Below are positions 59,743 through 64,000 of a stretch of DNA of 64,000 nucleotides, piece by piece. Source of the DNA: Prosapia bicincta (taxonomy: Eukaryota; Arthropoda; Insecta; Hemiptera; Cercopidae); NCBI GenBank assembly GCA_036971475.1, contig JBAIZL010000006.1, forward strand, positions 9,024,156-9,088,155, in the 5' to 3' direction. The position numbers and the translations under genes are program-made. The notes under the pieces are model-generated. The model saw nothing but the letters and a program-made list of their open reading frames with translations, was not told the DNA's origin and searched no databases. The stretch's first letter is position 1. Each line of letters opens with the position of its first letter.

Positions 59743-60041
59743 TTGGTAGGAAACCAGAGACATCTGTGAAAAGACACTCCAACAGTATTCTTTCTAACAA
59801 ATGATTTTAAAATGAACAAGGCTTTTCTAAAATATTCTTCTTTTATCTGTATTTTACATATTGTTAGTTTGAAATTGCATTCCTCATGATATAGTTGAAA
59901 CACTTTATTGTTGTTCAGAAATTCCAAAAAAGACTTTACACAGTTTACTTATAAATTTTCTTAACAAACTCTTAAAGGATTAACTTTATCTGTTTTATTC
60001 AATTCACTCTTGTTTTCTTATCATTAAAATTTATGAATAGG

Positions 60042-60260
60042 TTTTTGTTGAAAGGGCGTAAGTCACAGTTTTAATACTTTTGGGGAATCGAAAAAAAAAC
60101 TGTCCACATTTTATATTTGCTAAAATCTTTGGTTAAAAATATTTTTTATTGATAGCACTAATGGTATTTGATAATCTGTTTAACTTATACCATGATTGTA
60201 AAACAGGTTTCTGGGTAATTAAACATTAGAATTCGTAAAAATACGCCCTTTCAACAAAAA
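60042..60260. mobile_element. MITE (219 bp) with perfect 19-bp TIR
   Basis: TTTTTGTTGAAAGGGCGTA at 60042-60060 is repeated exactly, inverted, at 60242-60260. No ORF. The superfamily is not determined; the unit lies about 400 bp upstream of the PGAP2-like exon. Confidence 0.7.
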
Positions 60261-60652
60261 TGATAAATATTATGAAATGAACTTCACATAAATTATGTAA
60301 AAAATTATATAGTATGTACCAAAAGAAATAGAAATCTTTATTTTAGACCCATTCATTGCCTTAATATTAAAGAATTACTTTATTTATAATTTATTTTGAA
60401 ACATTATTTTAGTTTCTGATTTTCAAAGTATCGTAGTCATACAGCGCAATAATTTGAATGTCGCCTTGTATCATAATTTTTAGGCTGTACTAATAGTACA
60501 AAATGGGAAAGGATTAATATAATAAATAAAATACATTGTTATATGGCATTTAAAATCTAATTAAATCATTTTTGCTGTTTTTGTATATTTTGGTATTTAA
60601 GAAATAAAATTTTAGACTGAATTACAGATAATGAAATGAAAGCCAGGGACGA

Positions 60653-60847
60653 ATGCCCAGTAAACCCGTGATGATCAGTGCCGGCTACCTGCCGCTCAAC
60701 TATCGCCAGCCCAAGGGATTTGTATTTAGAATTCCTTTTGAAAAACTTGCTTGGAGCACATGTTTACTGCCATTGAGTAGTTTTGTCTTCTGTGTCATTT
60801 GGTCACTGCTGTATAACTTTGAAGATTCTACTTTTACACATTGCAAG
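60653..60847 (+). CDS. PGAP2: PGAP2-like protein, first coding exon (partial gene)
   Basis: Sixty-five codons from ATG at 60653 to AAG before the donor GTGAAA, in phase 0. PGAP2 (post-GPI attachment to proteins 2, FRAG1/DRAM/Sfk1 family) is a Golgi/ER multi-pass protein needed for fatty-acid remodelling of GPI anchors. The product has a short N-terminus with YLPLNYR, then a basic/aromatic RIPFEKLAW leading into a first membrane helix (CLLPLSSFVFCVIWSLLYNF), and ends FTHCK. This resembles the start of PGAP2, where THC is normally followed by VPNYLPSIS. I found no following exon in 60848-64000, so the gene probably continues past the window. The upstream sequence may be 5' UTR after an acceptor (TTACAG at 60629). 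Confidence 0.68.
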
Positions 60848-62356
60848 GTGAAAATATGAGCATAATTTAGCTGAATATACAGTTATATGTACTATTTTTC
60901 TTTAAAGTTCTTTTGTTCAGATATATAGAAAATCTTAAATTTATTGTAACCTTTAATATTAAAAAAACAAAATACAAAGGCAATCATTTTATCGAAGTAA
61001 GAGATTGTTTTGGTAAGGGAGTGCCATTTTTGTAGAAGGCAATACAAAAAGAAGGATGGTTACAGTGTACACAACACTGTAATTGTTATATATGTCTACA
61101 CTCAACATACTTTACACAGACATACTTAAGAACTAAACAGACAGAGGTATTTCTGGCACACTATAAATTCCACTCTGGCTCGGCTGCTACTAGCTACAAC
61201 TCTTCAGACTGTGTTGACTCTACACCCAGCGTTAGCAAAACATGTACAGCTATATGTTTTGAAATTCCGTTGTATCACCTTATTAGAATCGTCCAATGAT
61301 GTCACTGATTTTGGTTTTACTTGCGTTTTATCTAGAGTTGTAAACGCATAGCTATCCGACATATATTCCCTTCTGTTTGACACTCCGGTCGCCTGATTAT
61401 GCCACATCTGACACTATTTTACTGGAATCAACAGATTTTTATCTTTACACATTCGATTTTCTTCTTCATAAAACTCTGATACACAAAAAACTATCTCATG
61501 GGCCTGATTATGAAGTTTTTTATGCTTTATTTTATTCACTACAGGAGGCATGATCGCACACGACAGTAAAAACAGTTACACTTAAATATATATATTTAAC
61601 AACAGTAGCTACACAATGAACTTGACAATTAGAAGTGAGATACTGACTAGAATAGCCTAGCAATAGGACGAGTGTCATTAGAATAGTTAGAATTACAAGA
61701 AAACTAATGTTTGCAGAAAAGCATTGATTCTTCCCCCCTCACCCACGGACGCCTTCACTTGCACATTCAAAAATCAGATTGCAACTTATAGTGCACCAGT
61801 TATATCTTACTATTTTGTTTGTTTATTTTAACCACTTAAAATGAAGTCCCCAGTAGATAATCATGCGAAATGGTAGATATATTTTTGTATATCAATTGGA
61901 AAAAAAATTGTGCCATTTATTAAATTCATATATGTATTGTATCTACTGTATCACAGTCTCTTCTGTTCATCTCCATATAGGGGCTGTATATCATGGCATT
62001 GGCTGTTATCGGTTTACCTTAGTGGAAAAGAAGTTTGATTTAAAAAAACAACAAATGCTGTATCACTGAAACCACAATTTACTGACCTTTTACTAACTAC
62101 TAGTAGTGCTAATGCTTTCGCACTAGGTTATTAAATTCAAGAACATTATTACTGATATGTACATTTGCTGAAAATATCAGTAGGTTTTAGTCAAATGTTT
62201 TCACTATCAAAGTATTAAATTACAATAAAGCTTCAAGATGTACAACAAACTAAGAATATACGAGTTTTAATTTTGATTTTTTTTTTTTTGTTACACTATG
62301 AATGTGTTATTAAAAAAAATGTACTGTATTAATAAAGTGTGTAGTATATAGTATAA
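60848..62356. other. Presumed PGAP2-like intron, nothing recognised
   Basis: A more balanced-composition stretch (about 61010-61720) may be an old repeat; its minus-strand ORF at 61204-61407 is not recognised. No downstream PGAP2-like exon was found. Confidence 0.35.
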
Positions 62357-62463
62357 TTCTTGAATTTTGTAGTCCATTACGCTCGGTGAATCTTATTAAT
62401 CACTTAAACAATAGTTTATGACTATCCGAACTTTAAATTTTGTAAATTTTTAAAAACATACTG

Positions 62464-62509
62464 AGACAGAACGTTTTTGATTGCTATGTGCCGATGTTCA
62501 TCAGTGTCT
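62464..62509 (-). ncRNA. Hammerhead-like motif (PLE family A)
   Basis: Minus strand: AGACA/TGTCT, CTGATGA and AACGTT are intact; stem II is reduced and the GAAA box reads AAAA. Confidence 0.48.
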
Positions 62510-63174
62510 TCTGCTTGGAGATGTTGGGTCAAGCGGTGATGGTTTTAAAGGTAGGTTTTCGATAATATCAAAGAGTATGTGTGATTTGTATTGTGTTTGT
62601 TCGTTTAATAAGTTTGTACTTTGTGTTTTTGTGTGTCTGTAAATTGCACACTACAGATAGGGAAAACAAATACATCACATTACCATACATAAACAAAACA
62701 ACAAATAAAATAGCCCGCAAATTTCAAAAAATAAGATACGAAATAGCATACAAAACTAATAACAAGTAACAATACAAAATAAAACACAACACCGACAACA
62801 ACGTAAAACTATAAGCACCAGGCGTATACAAACTGAACTACTACGAATGTAACAAATTCTACATTGGACAAACAGGTTGCAGCTTTAAACAAAGAGTCGA
62901 ATAACACAAACAAACAAACTCAACATTTTACAATCACATAAGAGAAACAGGACACAAATACACAGACATTTACCATAACCTAGAAATCCTACACATCAAC
63001 AAAAAAGGACTACATCTCAACACACTAGAACAATATGAAATTTACAGACACACAAAAACACAAAGTACAAACATATTAAACGAACAAACACAATACAAAT
63101 CCCACATATTCTTTGATACTATCGAAAACCTAATTTTAAAACCGTCATTGCTTGACCCAACATCTCCAAGCAGA

Positions 63175-63220
63175 AGACATTGATGAAGATCGGCACATAG
63201 CGATCAAAAACGTTCTGTCT
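63175..63220 (+). ncRNA. Hammerhead-like motif (PLE family A, C3 mutated)
   Basis: Stem II GATCG/CGATC is perfect, but the first box reads TTGATGA and the second AAAA. Predicted inactive. Confidence 0.48.
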
Positions 63221-63290
63221 CGGTAAGTTTTTAAAAATTTACAAAATTTAAATTTCGGATAGTCATAAAATATTGTTTAAGTGATTAATA

Positions 63291-64000
63291 TATCATAAGT
63301 TTAAGATGAAAAATGACAAATAGAAATGTTTATATAACATAATTGTAGACAATGTCAGTTGTGGGCAGAATTATGTTTGTTTAGCTTTTTTGTTCAGTCT
63401 TTAAACTTGCTCAAAATATTATGCAGTAGTAAGTACATTAAAGTTTAATTAATAGAATTGTATAAATTTAGAAGAAATTTGGCTACTTGTGGAAGACCTG
63501 TTTGGTTGATGTTTTAAAGGATGTAATTAAATTTAAAGTTTTTAGTAAAATTCCTGTACTAAATATTCAATTGCTCATTCAACCATTGAGAGCCTAATTG
63601 AGTTTAATGCTATTGTTAATTGGGAGCATCTTGTAGTTTAACCTTTTAATTAACTGAATAAGCTCAACTAGGTACCTTGCTCTGCTCTTATAAGGATCCT
63701 CTTTATATAAAAATAATATTTTTTTTATAATGATGTGAATAAAAGAAATATTGTGTGATTTTTTCTCAGTCTTGTAAAATAATAATAGTATTATAATAAT
63801 AATAATAACACTTTTATTATTAATAATATCAATAATATTAATCTTCTTAAACATATTGAATACTTTATTAATTTTCCAAATTCGAATGTATTTTTTTAAA
63901 CTAAGCTTTCCTTTTTTGTAATTTTATAATTAATAAATCATACCTAGTGTTATTTTTATATTGTCTAAAACTTTTGACTTTATGCAGTTAGTCTATGATT
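63291..64000. other. AT-rich sequence, nothing recognised
   Basis: No supported gene or repeat; an ATT/AAT-rich run lies at about 63780-63840. Confidence 0.4.

Larger units (their letters stand above)
62357..63290 (+). mobile_element. PLE family A, short copy with inverted 3' segment
   Basis: About 62357-62643 is the 3' segment on the minus strand; from about 62650 the plus strand runs through the endonuclease (KFYIGQTGCSFKQRVE then a stop) to the hammerhead-like motif and terminal block. The RT is absent. The junction differs from the copies at 7000 and 38592. Confidence 0.8.

Overview
This is an AT-rich, repeat-dense animal nuclear sequence, most likely from an arthropod and probably an insect. 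The evidence is spliced genes with GT-AG introns, several Penelope-like (PLE), hAT, piggyBac, Tc1/mariner, Helitron and RNase H-bearing LINE remnants, long dinucleotide tracts and a complex satellite. No prokaryotic-style gene organisation is present. I cannot name the species.

The central feature is one split gene on the minus strand (41411 down to 6764, about 34.6 kb, 12 coding exons). I rebuilt it exon by exon: all splice sites are GT-AG, all phases agree, and the product is 679 residues. It is a secretory, single-pass type I membrane protein with a signal peptide, an N-terminal MANSC-type cysteine motif, one LDL-receptor class A repeat, a roughly 380-residue Q/N/P/S-rich spacer, a transmembrane helix and a short basic tail. 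This architecture is closest to LRP11-type proteins. A 55-bp microexon (24318-24372) is needed to keep the frame. At the right edge, 60653-60847 (+) is the first coding exon of a PGAP2-like gene (GPI-anchor lipid remodelling) that runs out of the window or continues in exons I could not find.

Nearly everything else is mobile or tandem DNA. Left flank (1-6763): a piggyBac-like MITE, a tRNA-like fragment, a hAT C-terminal fragment and a large palindrome. Introns (6898-41108): at least six PLE-type families, mostly as inverted pairs, three internally deleted hAT elements, a mariner-type transposase relic, LINE fragments, a 44-bp minisatellite against exon 2 and a (GT)n tract. Upstream of the gene: an 18-unit 169-bp satellite, a GC-rich tract, a Helitron helicase relic, microsatellite-tailed repeats, hAT MITEs and a LINE carrying a 12 x 70-bp internal expansion. 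Right end: more PLE and MITE copies and a 674-bp (GT)n tract.

The most interesting system is the PLE-related set. Several short, non-coding, near-perfect palindromic units (265-390 bp) have their own 10-14 bp target-site duplications and carry hammerhead-ribozyme-like motifs. Coding PLE copies from the same window carry the same kind of motif at their 3' ends. I read these as palindromic, non-autonomous, ribozyme-bearing derivatives of PLEs that appear to mobilise as units. Hammerheads in PLEs are established; the repeated ORF-less palindromic form with its own target-site duplications is the part that deserves checking.
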